DNA from: Rhizobacter sp. Root1221 | GTDB lineage: Bacteria; Pseudomonadota; Gammaproteobacteria; Burkholderiales; Burkholderiaceae_C | Length of the DNA stretch: 40,072 bases | Assembly: GCF_001425785.1 (NCBI RefSeq) | Contig: NZ_LMDI01000024.1 | Span: 65,199-105,270 of the forward strand | Direction of reading: 5' to 3' | Made by a program: the position numbers and the translations under genes | Part shown: one piece after another, positions 30,454 to 38,643 of the stretch | How positions within the stretch are numbered: position 1 is the stretch's first letter | Layout of the letters: every line of letters begins with the position of its first letter | Notes under the pieces: generated by a model | What the model saw: the letters and a program-made list of their open reading frames with translations, nothing else | Databases searched by the model: none | Told to the model about the DNA's origin: nothing

Positions 30454-31485
30454 TCAGTCCTTCTTGCCGAGGTAGCGGTTGTTGAGCCACGTCAGCGCGG
30501 CGATCACCATGAACATGAGCCAGGCCACGGCCGAGGCGGTGCCGAAGTCACCGTCGGTGAGGCCGACCTTGTACATCTGCATGGCCACGGTCTCGGCCAC
30601 CTGGCCCACGCCACCGGACCCGCCGGTGAGGATGAACGGCTCCTCGAACAGCTGCAGGTTGCCGATGATGGTGAGCGTCACCGCGAACAGGATCATCGGG
30701 CGCAACATGGGCAGCGTGATGTAGCGGAACTGCTGCCACAGCCCGGCACCGTCGATGGTGGCGGCTTCGTACAGGTCCTTCGGGATGGTCTGCAGCGCGG
30801 AGAGGTACAGCACCGTGTTCCAGCCCACGAAGCGCCACCAGATGATGAAGGCCACGATGGGCCGGGTGTACTCCGGGCGGCCCCAGTCGATGTTCTCCGC
30901 CGGGAACAGCCAGGCGAGCAGCTTCACGCCGCCCACCTCGGCATGGGCCAGGCCGGTGAGCACCTGGTTGACCACGCCGAAGTCACGCGAGAACAGCGAC
31001 GAGAACACGAGCGTGATGGCCACCGTGTTGGTGATGTAGGGCAGGAAGTACATCGCGATGGCCGGGTTGCGCGCCCGGCGGAACTTCATGTGGATGAAGT
31101 ACGCAAGCGGGATCGCGATCAGGTGCTGCGGCAACCCCGACACCACCCCGAGCCAGAACGTGTTGTAGAGCGCACGCCAGAAGTCGAGGCCGTGCAGCTC
31201 CGCCCAGAATGCCCCGCTGAAGAACTGCGGCCACGGCAGCGCATCGAGCTGCAGCACGAACGCGTAGTTGCCCAACCCCTCCCACTTCATGCCCGCGACA
31301 CCCGCCGACAACTCCCAGCGGAAGAAGGACGCGTAGGCGGAGAACAGCAGCGGGAACAAGCCGAACGACACGAAGAGCACGAAGAACGGCGCCACGAAGA
31401 CATAAGGCATGTAGTGCCATGGCTTCAGGCCGCGGCGCCGCCGCGCCGCAGGAGAGGAAAGAGCGGGCATGGGAGAACGGGGCAT
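30454..31485 (-). CDS. Sugar ABC importer permease, MalF type (343 aa)
   Basis: First permease of the CUT1 importer, with six predicted transmembrane helices, an N-terminal helix after an arginine-rich start (about residues 28-50), and the EAA loop LYEAATIDGAGLWQQFRYITLP. At 343 residues it lacks the large extra periplasmic loop of E. coli MalF, as is common in CUT1 systems. The start may be the ATG at 31485 or the in-frame ATG six codons later. It follows the binding-protein gene by 21 bases. Confidence 0.92.
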   Translation of the reverse strand: MPRSPMPALSSPAARRRRGLKPWHYMPYVFVAPFFVLFVSFGLFPLLFSAYASFFRWELSAGVAGMKWEGLGNYAFVLQLDALPWPQFFSGAFWAELHGLDFWRALYNTFWLGVVSGLPQHLIAIPLAYFIHMKFRRARNPAIAMYFLPYITNTVAITLVFSSLFSRDFGVVNQVLTGLAHAEVGGVKLLAWLFPAENIDWGRPEYTRPIVAFIIWWRFVGWNTVLYLSALQTIPKDLYEAATIDGAGLWQQFRYITLPMLRPMILFAVTLTIIGNLQLFEEPFILTGGSGGVGQVAETVAMQMYKVGLTDGDFGTASAVAWLMFMVIAALTWLNNRYLGKKD

Positions 31486-31506
31486 CGGGGAACGAACGGC
31501 AGGTCT

Positions 31507-32754
31507 TTAGCGGCGCACGCGGCGCTCGATGGCTTTCTTCGCATCAGCCAGCGCCTGCGGCACGGCCTTGTCCTGTTCGAGCACCTTGTCGAACTCGGCG
31601 GCCACGACCTCGGCGGCGATGGGGTCGTAGCGGTCCACCGCGGTGGCGGGAATCGCCGAAGCGGCGACCTTCCACTGCTTGCGCGCGGCCTGCCCGCCGA
31701 GGAACGGCATCGGTTGGTCGACGAACGCATCGTTGGTGGCGTCGATCAACGCCGGGAAGGCGTCGAGTTCACGGAACGCGGCCAGTTGCACTTCCTTGTT
31801 CGTGGTCATGAACTTGATGAAGTCCCACGCGGCGGGCTTGTTCTTCGCGCCCTTCGGGATCGCGTAGAACGAACCGCCCCACGAGGCGCTGACCCCGCCC
31901 GGCAGGCCGGCCGCGCGCCACTGGCCCGCGGTCTCGGGCGCGATCCAGTTCTTCAGGTGGCCGGCGAGCCAGGCGCCCATCATCTCGGAGGCGACGGTGC
32001 CGCGCTTGAACCCTTCGCTCCATTCGTTGCTCCATGCACCGACCTTGGCGTCGATGCCGGCGGCGCGGGCGAGCTTGGCGGTTTCGAACGCGCGCACGAA
32101 CCGCGGTGAATCGACGAGCACCTTGCCCTTGTCGTCGAAGTAGATGCCCTCGCCGTTCTTGAGGCCGGAGCGCAGGATGATGTCCTTGATGGTGGCGGCG
32201 TTCGGTACCAGGTACGCCCCGGTCTTGGCCTTCAGCGTCTTGCCGGCGTCGATGTACGAGTCCCACGACTTGGTCAGCTGGGCTTCGGTGATGCCGGCCT
32301 TGTCCATCAGGTCCTTGCGGTAGAACAGGGCGCCGGGGCCGATGTCGGCCGGTACGGCGGCGAAGATGCCGCCGCGGCTCGTGGCCTGGGCGCTTGCGAA
32401 CGGGAAGAACTTCGGCCTGAGCGCCCCCGCGTCGTACGGCGGCTTCGACAGGTCCTCGACGCCACCACCCTCGGCCATCTTCGCCACGAAGCCGATCTCG
32501 ATGCCCATCACGTCGGGCAGGTTCGCGCCGGTGGCCAGGGCCGTCGTCATCGCGTTGTGGTGGTCACCGTAGCCGAGCGACACGAGCTTGATCTCCACGT
32601 CGGGCCGCACCTTCTTGTAGAGCGGAATGGCCGCCAGCACGGACCGGTCGAGGTCCTTGAACGACGCCACGGTCAACACCGTGGTTTCGGCCTGCGCGCC
32701 CACCGCCGCTGATGCCAACAGACCCGCGAAACCCACTTTCGAGATGAAACCCAC
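31507..32754 (-). CDS. Sugar-binding protein of the ABC importer, family 1 (415 aa)
   Basis: Periplasmic solute-binding protein that delivers sugar to the MalF/MalG-type permeases. Signal peptide residues 1-21 (FAGLLASAAVGAQA) are followed by ETTVLTVASF and the family-1 domain (VKIxLV.. type lobe with GANLPDVMGIEIGF near residues 70-85, and PADIGPGALFYRKDLMDKAG). GTG at 32754 is chosen because AAGGAG sits six bases before it and it begins directly at the signal peptide; an ATG nine codons upstream would include the ribosome site in the gene. A perfect 14-base LacI-type palindrome lies 48 bases upstream, so the importer operon is probably repressed by the neighbouring LacI protein. Confidence 0.92.
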   Translation of the reverse strand: MGFISKVGFAGLLASAAVGAQAETTVLTVASFKDLDRSVLAAIPLYKKVRPDVEIKLVSLGYGDHHNAMTTALATGANLPDVMGIEIGFVAKMAEGGGVEDLSKPPYDAGALRPKFFPFASAQATSRGGIFAAVPADIGPGALFYRKDLMDKAGITEAQLTKSWDSYIDAGKTLKAKTGAYLVPNAATIKDIILRSGLKNGEGIYFDDKGKVLVDSPRFVRAFETAKLARAAGIDAKVGAWSNEWSEGFKRGTVASEMMGAWLAGHLKNWIAPETAGQWRAAGLPGGVSASWGGSFYAIPKGAKNKPAAWDFIKFMTTNKEVQLAAFRELDAFPALIDATNDAFVDQPMPFLGGQAARKQWKVAASAIPATAVDRYDPIAAEVVAAEFDKVLEQDKAVPQALADAKKAIERRVRR

Positions 32755-32802
32755 GTCTTGCTCCTTGAAAGGACTGAACACTGCCTCGCATGACAGAGTT
32801 CA

Positions 32803-32816
32803 TGCAAGCGCTTGCA
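32803..32816. promoter_or_regulatory. LacI operator of the importer operon
   Basis: TGCAAGCGCTTGCA is a perfect palindrome with the central CG expected for LacI-family binding. It lies 48 bases before the binding-protein start codon and is identical to the site at 34025-34038 before GH1. The LacI gene stands between the two copies. Confidence 0.85.
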
Positions 32817-32872
32817 GCAAAGTCTAATCGGGGCGTTCGCGGGGGTGTGTGAGTAGGAACCCTAGACCGGCG

Positions 32873-33880
32873 TCAGGCCGGCAGCGCGCGTGTGGATTCC
32901 CGCACGATCAGCTCCAGCCGGGCCAGTGCGGACCGCGGCGGCTGGCGCCCCTCGATCAGCGCGACGACGGCGTTCGCGGCCTCCCGGCCGAGTTCGCGCA
33001 GCGGCTGGCGCACCGACGTGAGCGGCGGGATGCAGTACGACGAGTGCGGCAGGTCGTCGTAGCCCACCAGCGAGATGTCGCGCGGAATGACGATGCCGCG
33101 CCGGTGCATGGCGAGCATCGCGCCGTAGGCCGAGTCGTCGTTGGCCGCGAACACCCCGGTGAACGGACGCCCGCGATCGAGCAGGATGTTCATCGCGGTC
33201 ACCCCGCCCGGCTCGACGTAGTTGCCGGACGCGACCAGCTGGTCGTCGAACGGGATGCCGGCCTGCGCGAGGGTGTCGCAGTAGCCGCGCAGGCGTTCGT
33301 CGGCGTCGAGCCGGCTGGGCGGGCCACTGATGAACGCGATGCGCTTGTGGCCGAGCTCGACCAGGTGGCGCACCGCACGGCAGGCGCCGTCGTAGTGGTC
33401 GAAGCCGAGCGAGTGCACCTGCTCCAGCGCGCTGTGGCGGCCCATCAGCACCATCGGCACGCCATTGGCGTGGCGTGCCATCACGCTGTCTTCGAGGCCG
33501 CCCATGATCAGCACGACCCCGTCGACACCGCGCCCCATCAGTGACGTCAGGCGGCGGGCCTCGTCGGCCGGATCCCAGTGGCCGCTCACGAAGATGGCTT
33601 CGTAGTTGTGGCCGATGAGCCCGTCCTCCACGCCGCGCATGGCCTCGTTGAAGAACGAGCTGAGGATTTCCTGCGTCATGACACCGACGGTCATGGTGCG
33701 GCCCTTGGCCAGCCCCCGGGCCACCAGGTTCGGGCGGTAGTTCAGCTGATCGATGCTGCTGTCGATGGCCGCCTTCTTGTCGGGCGACACCGGGTGCGTG
33801 CCGCTGAGGTAGCGGGAAACCGTGCTGGTCGACACGCCGGCCAGGCGCGCGACCGCTTCCAGGGTGACGTTGGAGGCCAT
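32873..33880 (-). CDS. LacI-family transcriptional regulator (335 aa)
   Basis: DNA-binding repressor with an N-terminal helix-turn-helix (residues 5-25, VTLEAVARLAGVSTSTVSRYL), the hinge region YRPNLVARGLAKG that inserts into the CG centre of operators, and a periplasmic-binding-protein-like sugar-sensing domain (about 60-335, with GVFAANDDSAYGAMLAM and ISLVGYDDLPHSSYCIPPLTSVRQP). Flanked by two identical palindromes, it most likely controls both the importer operon on its left and the GH1-GH26-porin operon on its right. The inducer would be an imported oligosaccharide or its product. Confidence 0.95.
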   Translation of the reverse strand: MASNVTLEAVARLAGVSTSTVSRYLSGTHPVSPDKKAAIDSSIDQLNYRPNLVARGLAKGRTMTVGVMTQEILSSFFNEAMRGVEDGLIGHNYEAIFVSGHWDPADEARRLTSLMGRGVDGVVLIMGGLEDSVMARHANGVPMVLMGRHSALEQVHSLGFDHYDGACRAVRHLVELGHKRIAFISGPPSRLDADERLRGYCDTLAQAGIPFDDQLVASGNYVEPGGVTAMNILLDRGRPFTGVFAANDDSAYGAMLAMHRRGIVIPRDISLVGYDDLPHSSYCIPPLTSVRQPLRELGREAANAVVALIEGRQPPRSALARLELIVRESTRALPA

Positions 33881-34024
33881 GGGCGGTGAGGATGGGAAAA
33901 GGGAAGCGCCAGATGATAGCGCCTGTCATCGCCCCGCCGGAAGAACGCGGCGCCAGCCCCACACGCCGCTCCTCGATAACCCTCGGTTGAGGCGGGATCC
34001 GCAAGTTCGGCTAGGCAGCCTCCT
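33881..34024. promoter_or_regulatory. Divergent promoter region between LacI and GH1
   Basis: Non-coding stretch between divergent genes. It holds an interrupted inverted repeat (GATGA ... TCATC, 33912-33930) close to the LacI start and a second imperfect repeat around 33974-33995. I cannot assign -35/-10 hexamers with confidence. Confidence 0.35.
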
Positions 34025-34038
34025 TGCAAGCGCTTGCA
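34025..34038. promoter_or_regulatory. LacI operator of the GH1 operon
   Basis: TGCAAGCGCTTGCA, a perfect 14-base palindrome identical to 32803-32816, lies 47 bases before the GH1 start codon. Same sequence and nearly same spacing to a start codon support joint control of both operons. Confidence 0.85.
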
Positions 34039-34085
34039 CAGCCCGATAAGGTGACGCCATTCCTTCCAGATCGCAGCCCGTCATC

Positions 34086-35483
34086 ATGAGTTCCTTGCCC
34101 ATCCGATTCCCCGCCGATTTCCTCTGGGGATCCGCCACGTCCGCCTACCAGATCGAGGGCGCCGCGGCCACCGACGGCCGCACCCCCAGCATCTGGGACA
34201 CGTTCGCCAGGACGCCGGGCTGCGTGGAAGGCGGCGACACCGGCGACGTCGCCTGCGACTCGTACCACCGCGTCGAGGAGGACGTGGCCCTGCTCAAGCA
34301 GATGGGCGCACGCGTGTACCGGTTCTCGATCTCGTGGTCGCGCGTGATGCCCGAAGGGCGGGGCGCCACGAACCCCGCCGGCATCGCCTACTACCGCCGG
34401 TTGATCGCGCTGCTGCACGAGGCCGGCATCGCGCCGATGGTGACGCTGTACCACTGGGACCTGCCGCAGTGCCTGCACGACGAGGGCGGCTGGCTCAACC
34501 GGCAGACCGCCCACGACTTCGCCGCCTACGCCAACCGGATGTTCGAGGTGTTCGGCGAGACCGTGCCCTACTGGTTCACCATCAACGAACCGTGGTGTGT
34601 GTCGTTCCTGTCGCACGCCATGGGCCACCACGCCCCCGGCGCACGCGACCTGCAGCAGGCCCTCACCGTGGCACACCACACGCTGCTCGCCCACGGCCTC
34701 GCGGTCAAGGCGTTCCGCCAGCGCCAGCTGGGCGGCAAGATCGGCATCGCCCCGAACGTCGACTGGCGCGAGCCGTTCTCCCAGCACCCGGACGACGTGG
34801 CAGCCAGCGAACGCGGGCTCGACTGGTTCAACCGCTGGTTCCTCGACCCGCTGTACCACGGCCGCTACCCGGAAGCGCTGCAGGCGCACTACGCGCGCCT
34901 GGGCGCCCACGTGCCGGTGCAGGACGGTGACATGGCACTCATCTCGATGCCCACCGACATGCTGGGCATCAACTTCTACACGGGCAGCTACGCCATGGCC
35001 CGGCACACACCGGTCGCGCTCCCCGAGCAGCCCGACGCAATGGCCAAGATCGACGCGGTGCTGGACCTCGCCACGGTCAACGTGCCCGGGTTCGCCAAGA
35101 CCGACATCGGCTGGGACATCTTCCCCGAGGCCTTCTACAAGGTGCTGCTGTGGCTGCGCGACGAATACGGCAACCCGCCGGTGTTCATCACCGAAAACGG
35201 CGCATGTGACAACACCGGCCCGTCCGACGATGGCCAGGTGCATGACGCGGTGCGCGTGGCGTACTACCATCGGCACGTGATCGCGCTGAACCGGGCTCTG
35301 CGTTCGGGCTGCGACCTGCGCGGGTACACCGCATGGTCGCTGATCGACAACTTCGAATGGGCCTTCGGCTACGGCAAGCGGTTCGGCCTCGTGCACGTCG
35401 ATTTCACGACGCTCGCACGCACGCCGAAGGACAGCTTCCGCTGGTTGCAGCGCCTGATCGCCGATGGCGGCTGCGAGGCCTGA
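34086..35483 (+). CDS. GH1 beta-glucosidase (465 aa)
   Basis: Family 1 retaining beta-glucosidase, cytoplasmic since there is no signal peptide. It starts with FPADFLWGSATSAYQIEGA, has the acid/base Glu168 in TINEPWC and the nucleophile Glu370 in FITENGA, plus YHWDLPQ and the late aglycone block SLIDNFEWAFGYGKRFGLVHVD. Length and order are standard. It would hydrolyse cellobiose or other beta-glucosides brought in by the importer. It is first gene of a plus-strand operon; the next start codon follows the stop after one base. Confidence 0.96.
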   Translation: MSSLPIRFPADFLWGSATSAYQIEGAAATDGRTPSIWDTFARTPGCVEGGDTGDVACDSYHRVEEDVALLKQMGARVYRFSISWSRVMPEGRGATNPAGIAYYRRLIALLHEAGIAPMVTLYHWDLPQCLHDEGGWLNRQTAHDFAAYANRMFEVFGETVPYWFTINEPWCVSFLSHAMGHHAPGARDLQQALTVAHHTLLAHGLAVKAFRQRQLGGKIGIAPNVDWREPFSQHPDDVAASERGLDWFNRWFLDPLYHGRYPEALQAHYARLGAHVPVQDGDMALISMPTDMLGINFYTGSYAMARHTPVALPEQPDAMAKIDAVLDLATVNVPGFAKTDIGWDIFPEAFYKVLLWLRDEYGNPPVFITENGACDNTGPSDDGQVHDAVRVAYYHRHVIALNRALRSGCDLRGYTAWSLIDNFEWAFGYGKRFGLVHVDFTTLARTPKDSFRWLQRLIADGGCEA

Positions 35484-35484
35484 C

Positions 35485-36768
35485 ATGAAGACATCCCTGG
35501 TGATGTGGGCCGCGGCGCTGCTCGCGGCGGCGCTGCCGGCGCAGGCGGACGTCACGGTCCGGGTCGACCCCGCCGCCGTCGGCGCCCCGTTGCCGCGGGC
35601 GGTGTTGCGCGGCTTCAACTTTGGCAACTGGATGGCCGTGGCCGACCACGAGGCCGCGCTGGCCGAAGTGCCGGCCGGGGCGTTGCGCTTCCCCGGCGGC
35701 AACGTGGGCGACGACCAGGACATGGACGAAGCCACGCTCGACACGTTCGCAAGCCTGCTGACGCTGGTGCGTGGCAAGCCTGAACTGATGATCCAGACGC
35801 GGGTGTTCGAAGGCCGTGTGGACCGGCCCGCCGCCAACCAGCCGGAAGATGCCGCCCGTGCGGTGCGCCTCGCCCGTGAGCGGGGCCTGGTGGTGCCCTA
35901 CTGGGAGATCGGCAACGAGCCCGACCTGTACGCCACCGTGCGCGGTGACCCGCGCTGGAACGCCGACCGCTACTGCGACGTCTTCCGCGCGCAGGCGGCG
36001 GCCATCCGCCGCGAGGACCCCAAGGCCCTCGTGGCCGGACCCGGCACGTCGGCCGCCGAACCTGGCGCCACCGCCTTCGTGAAGGCATTCGTCAAACGCT
36101 GCGGCGACGTGGTGGACCTGCTCACCTGGCACGTGTACCCGACCGGCGGCGACGGCACCGAGGCCGATGCGCTCGCGTCGGTGTCGCAGGTGGACACGCT
36201 GCTGCGCGACTACACCGCGCTGTGGAAGAGCCCGGCGACGAACCCGCTCGGCTACCAGCGGCCCATGCGGTATGGCGTGACCGAATACGGTCTGTCATGG
36301 CGCACCGACCGGCCGCGTTTCCTCGCCGACCAGACCAACGCGCTGTGGTCGGTGGAAGCAGCGCTGCGCATGGCGCAGGGTGGCATCACGTTGGCGCACT
36401 ACTTCGCCTACCAGGGCACCGGGTACCACGGGCTGCTCGATGCCGGCGGTGTGCCCCGCCCGACCCACTACGCCTTCCGCCTGCTCGGCGACCTGAGCGG
36501 GCGCTTCGTGCCGGCCCGCTCCGACGACCCCCTGGTGTGGGCGCATGCGGCGCGTGATGGCGGCCGCCTGGGCGTGATCCTCATCAACACCCATGCCGAA
36601 CCCCGCGCGGTGCGACTCGACGCTGGCGCTGCCCGCGTCACCCAGGTGCGCTGGTTCAACGAGGCCATCGCCGAGGCGGAAGACCCCGTCGCCGAACTCG
36701 CGCCCGGATCCCTGCTGACCCTGCCGGCTCGCGCCATGGCCTTCATCTCGTTGGAACTTGCTCCATGA
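35485..36768 (+). CDS. Secreted clan GH-A glycoside hydrolase, GH51/GH39-like (427 aa)
   Basis: Exported enzyme with a TIM-barrel of clan GH-A. A signal peptide (1-21, ending PAQA) is followed by RGFNFGNWM, a GALRFPGGNVGDD block, acid/base Glu145 in WEIGNEPDLY, LTWHVYPTGGDG, and a candidate nucleophile Glu267 in GVTEYGLSW. A small beta-domain ends the protein (about 345-427). The layout recalls alpha-L-arabinofuranosidases (GH51) and GH39-type enzymes. I cannot fix the family or the sugar by eye. Its stop overlaps the GH26 start (ATGA), so they are translationally coupled. Confidence 0.78.
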   Translation: MKTSLVMWAAALLAAALPAQADVTVRVDPAAVGAPLPRAVLRGFNFGNWMAVADHEAALAEVPAGALRFPGGNVGDDQDMDEATLDTFASLLTLVRGKPELMIQTRVFEGRVDRPAANQPEDAARAVRLARERGLVVPYWEIGNEPDLYATVRGDPRWNADRYCDVFRAQAAAIRREDPKALVAGPGTSAAEPGATAFVKAFVKRCGDVVDLLTWHVYPTGGDGTEADALASVSQVDTLLRDYTALWKSPATNPLGYQRPMRYGVTEYGLSWRTDRPRFLADQTNALWSVEAALRMAQGGITLAHYFAYQGTGYHGLLDAGGVPRPTHYAFRLLGDLSGRFVPARSDDPLVWAHAARDGGRLGVILINTHAEPRAVRLDAGAARVTQVRWFNEAIAEAEDPVAELAPGSLLTLPARAMAFISLELAP

Positions 36769-37829
36769 CCCCGAACCTCCCCAGCGATCCCACCCGCCGC
36801 CAGCTGCTCGCCGGCGGTGCCGCCACCGCACTGGCCCTGGCCCTTCCGCTCGGCGCCTGTGCCGGCGGCGGCTCGGGCGCCCCGAATGCCGAGGACGTCT
36901 TGTCCCTGCCCGTTCGCGTCGACACGAACACCAGCGCCCAGCAAGGCGTGTTCTTCGGCCTGTTCAAGGAAGCGGCGCTGACCGAGGTGGTGGCCGACTG
37001 CCAGAACGACTACCGCATCAAGCCCGCCTCGGCGATGTGGTTCACGCGCTTCGGTTCGCCCTTCCCCGAGTCCGCGATCCGCTACCTGGCACAACAGGGC
37101 ATCGCCGCGCAGGTCACGTGGGAACCCTGGGCCGAGCGCAACGAGGCCATCCCGTTGGCAGACATCGTGGCCGGCAAGTGGGACGCCTACCTCGCCGAGT
37201 ACGGTGCCGCCGCGGCAGCGCTCGACCTGCCGTTCATGCTGCGCTGGGGCCATGAGTTCAACGGCGACTGGTACCCGTGGTGCACCGTGCGCCAGGGCCA
37301 GTCCACCGACCTGTACGTGAAGGCCTACCGGCGTGTGGTGGAACGGATGCGCGCGGCCGGCGCCAGGAAGGTGCAGTGGGTCTGGTGTTTCAACAATGAG
37401 AGCACTCCTGCCGGCGCCTGGAACGCCCCGAAGCTCGCCTGGCCGGGCGACGACGTGGTCGACTGGGTGGGCATCGACGGCTACAACTTCGGCACGAGCC
37501 AGTCGTGGTCGCGGTGGACCCCGTTCCGCGATGTGTTCGGGAATGCGCTGGCCGCCGCTGCCGACATCGCGCCCAGGAAACCCGTGATCCTCGCCGAGAT
37601 GGCGTCGTCGGAGAACGGCGGGGACAAGGCCGCGTGGATCACGCAGATGTTTGCCGACCTGGCCACGCTGCCCCAGGTGCGCGCCTTCACCTGGTTCGAC
37701 CTGATGAAGGAAACGAGCTGGGCCATCACCTCGAGCGAGGCCGCCTGGGCGGCGATGGCCAAGGGCCTGCGCGGCGACTACATCCGCGGCAACGGCGCCG
37801 CACTGCTTTCCATCGCCAGCCCGCGTTGA
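36765..37829 (+). CDS. GH26-like endo-glycanase (mannanase or lichenase), Tat-type lipoprotein (354 aa)
   Basis: Family 26-like endo-acting hydrolase. The N terminus has a twin-arginine motif (TRRQLL, residues 10-15) and a lipobox LGAC (Cys32), suggesting Tat export and lipid anchoring. Catalytic residues are acid/base Glu164 in LRWGHEFNGDWYPW and nucleophile Glu278 in VILAEMASSENGG, both in GH26 contexts. WVWCFNNES is the strand between them. GH26 holds mannanases and beta-1,3-1,4-glucanases. The nearby GH16 and GH1 make a mixed-linkage glucan target plausible, and mannan cannot be excluded. It overlaps the gene before it by 4 bases. Confidence 0.85.
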   Translation: MTPNLPSDPTRRQLLAGGAATALALALPLGACAGGGSGAPNAEDVLSLPVRVDTNTSAQQGVFFGLFKEAALTEVVADCQNDYRIKPASAMWFTRFGSPFPESAIRYLAQQGIAAQVTWEPWAERNEAIPLADIVAGKWDAYLAEYGAAAAALDLPFMLRWGHEFNGDWYPWCTVRQGQSTDLYVKAYRRVVERMRAAGARKVQWVWCFNNESTPAGAWNAPKLAWPGDDVVDWVGIDGYNFGTSQSWSRWTPFRDVFGNALAAAADIAPRKPVILAEMASSENGGDKAAWITQMFADLATLPQVRAFTWFDLMKETSWAITSSEAAWAAMAKGLRGDYIRGNGAALLSIASPR

Positions 37830-37867
37830 GCGGACCGGTGCCCCTCCCCCTCGACCGAAGTCTTCCC

Positions 37868-38548
37868 ATGAACCACCTTCTTCGCCCGATGCGACTCCTC
37901 GCCCTGCCCGGGGCCGTTGCCATGTGCCTGGGTGCCTGCGCGCTGGCCCCGACGGCCGTGGCACCAACGCCTGCGGCTGCCACGCCCGCACCTGCTCCGT
38001 CGGCGCCCGCGGCCAAGCCATTCGCCACGTTCACCAACGCGGCCACCACCGTCCAGGGTGGGACGTTCGACGGATTCGACTACGCCGAAAAGGCAGGGGA
38101 CGCCGGCCTGCTTGCCGTCACCCCGGCCGCTGGCGCGGTGCGGGTCACCGGCTTCATCGGCACGGCCAAGGGCAGCACGTGGGCCGGCATCGGCCTGACG
38201 GTGCAAGGCGCACCGTCAGGCGCCCAGGACCTCAGCCGATACACGGCCGTGCGGGTCTCGCTCGCATCCGCGTCGGCCAAGACCCTGCGTGTCCGTCTCG
38301 TGGGCACCGACGCCGCCACGTTGGCCAGCGGCTGCTACCCGGTGTTCATGCAGGCCGTGACACCGCAGCTGCGTGACTACGACATCCCGATGGCGGCCTT
38401 TGCGCCCGAAGGCCACTGCGGCAGCAACGCCCGCACCACCGCGGCCACGCTGCCGGCAGTAGTGGCCATCGAGGTGGCCGATCCCACGGTGGCCGCGCAA
38501 CGCCGCGACGTCGACTTCCAGGTCGGAGCGATCTCGCTCCCGCGCTGA
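37868..38548 (+). CDS. Secreted lipoprotein, member 3 of the three-paralogue family (226 aa)
   Basis: Predicted lipoprotein: signal with lipobox LGAC (Cys24), a proline/alanine-rich linker (about 25-55), then one beta-rich domain. Shared with the protein at 26512-27312 are the order LRVRLVG, GCYPVFMQAVTP, DYDIPMAAFAPE, HCG, and a final VGAISLP strand; the same frame is weaker in the lipoprotein at 25705. It stands between GH26 and the LamB-like porin, so a glucan-binding role at the outer membrane, feeding the porin or enzymes, is a reasonable guess. I recognise no named family. Confidence 0.72.
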   Translation: MNHLLRPMRLLALPGAVAMCLGACALAPTAVAPTPAAATPAPAPSAPAAKPFATFTNAATTVQGGTFDGFDYAEKAGDAGLLAVTPAAGAVRVTGFIGTAKGSTWAGIGLTVQGAPSGAQDLSRYTAVRVSLASASAKTLRVRLVGTDAATLASGCYPVFMQAVTPQLRDYDIPMAAFAPEGHCGSNARTTAATLPAVVAIEVADPTVAAQRRDVDFQVGAISLPR

Positions 38549-38568
38549 CCCCTCCCGCTTCTTTCCAA

Positions 38569-38597
38569 CCGGACCGGCATCAGGCGAGCCGGCCCGG
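38569..38597 (+). terminator. Hairpin between lipoprotein and porin genes
   Basis: A 10-base stem with one mismatch (38569-38578 with 38588-38597) and a 9-base loop lies 20 bases past the lipoprotein stop and 46 before the porin start. There is no T-run. It may set different expression levels for porin and upstream enzymes. Confidence 0.4.
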
Positions 38598-38643
38598 AGG
38601 CCCTTGTTCGCCTGTCGCTTTCCCCGTCCTACAGGATTTCCCC

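Noticed and set aside
35485-36768. Calling this gene an alpha-L-arabinofuranosidase outright
   Set aside because: NEP and TEY motifs only show clan GH-A; sugar-specific residues cannot be assigned by eye.
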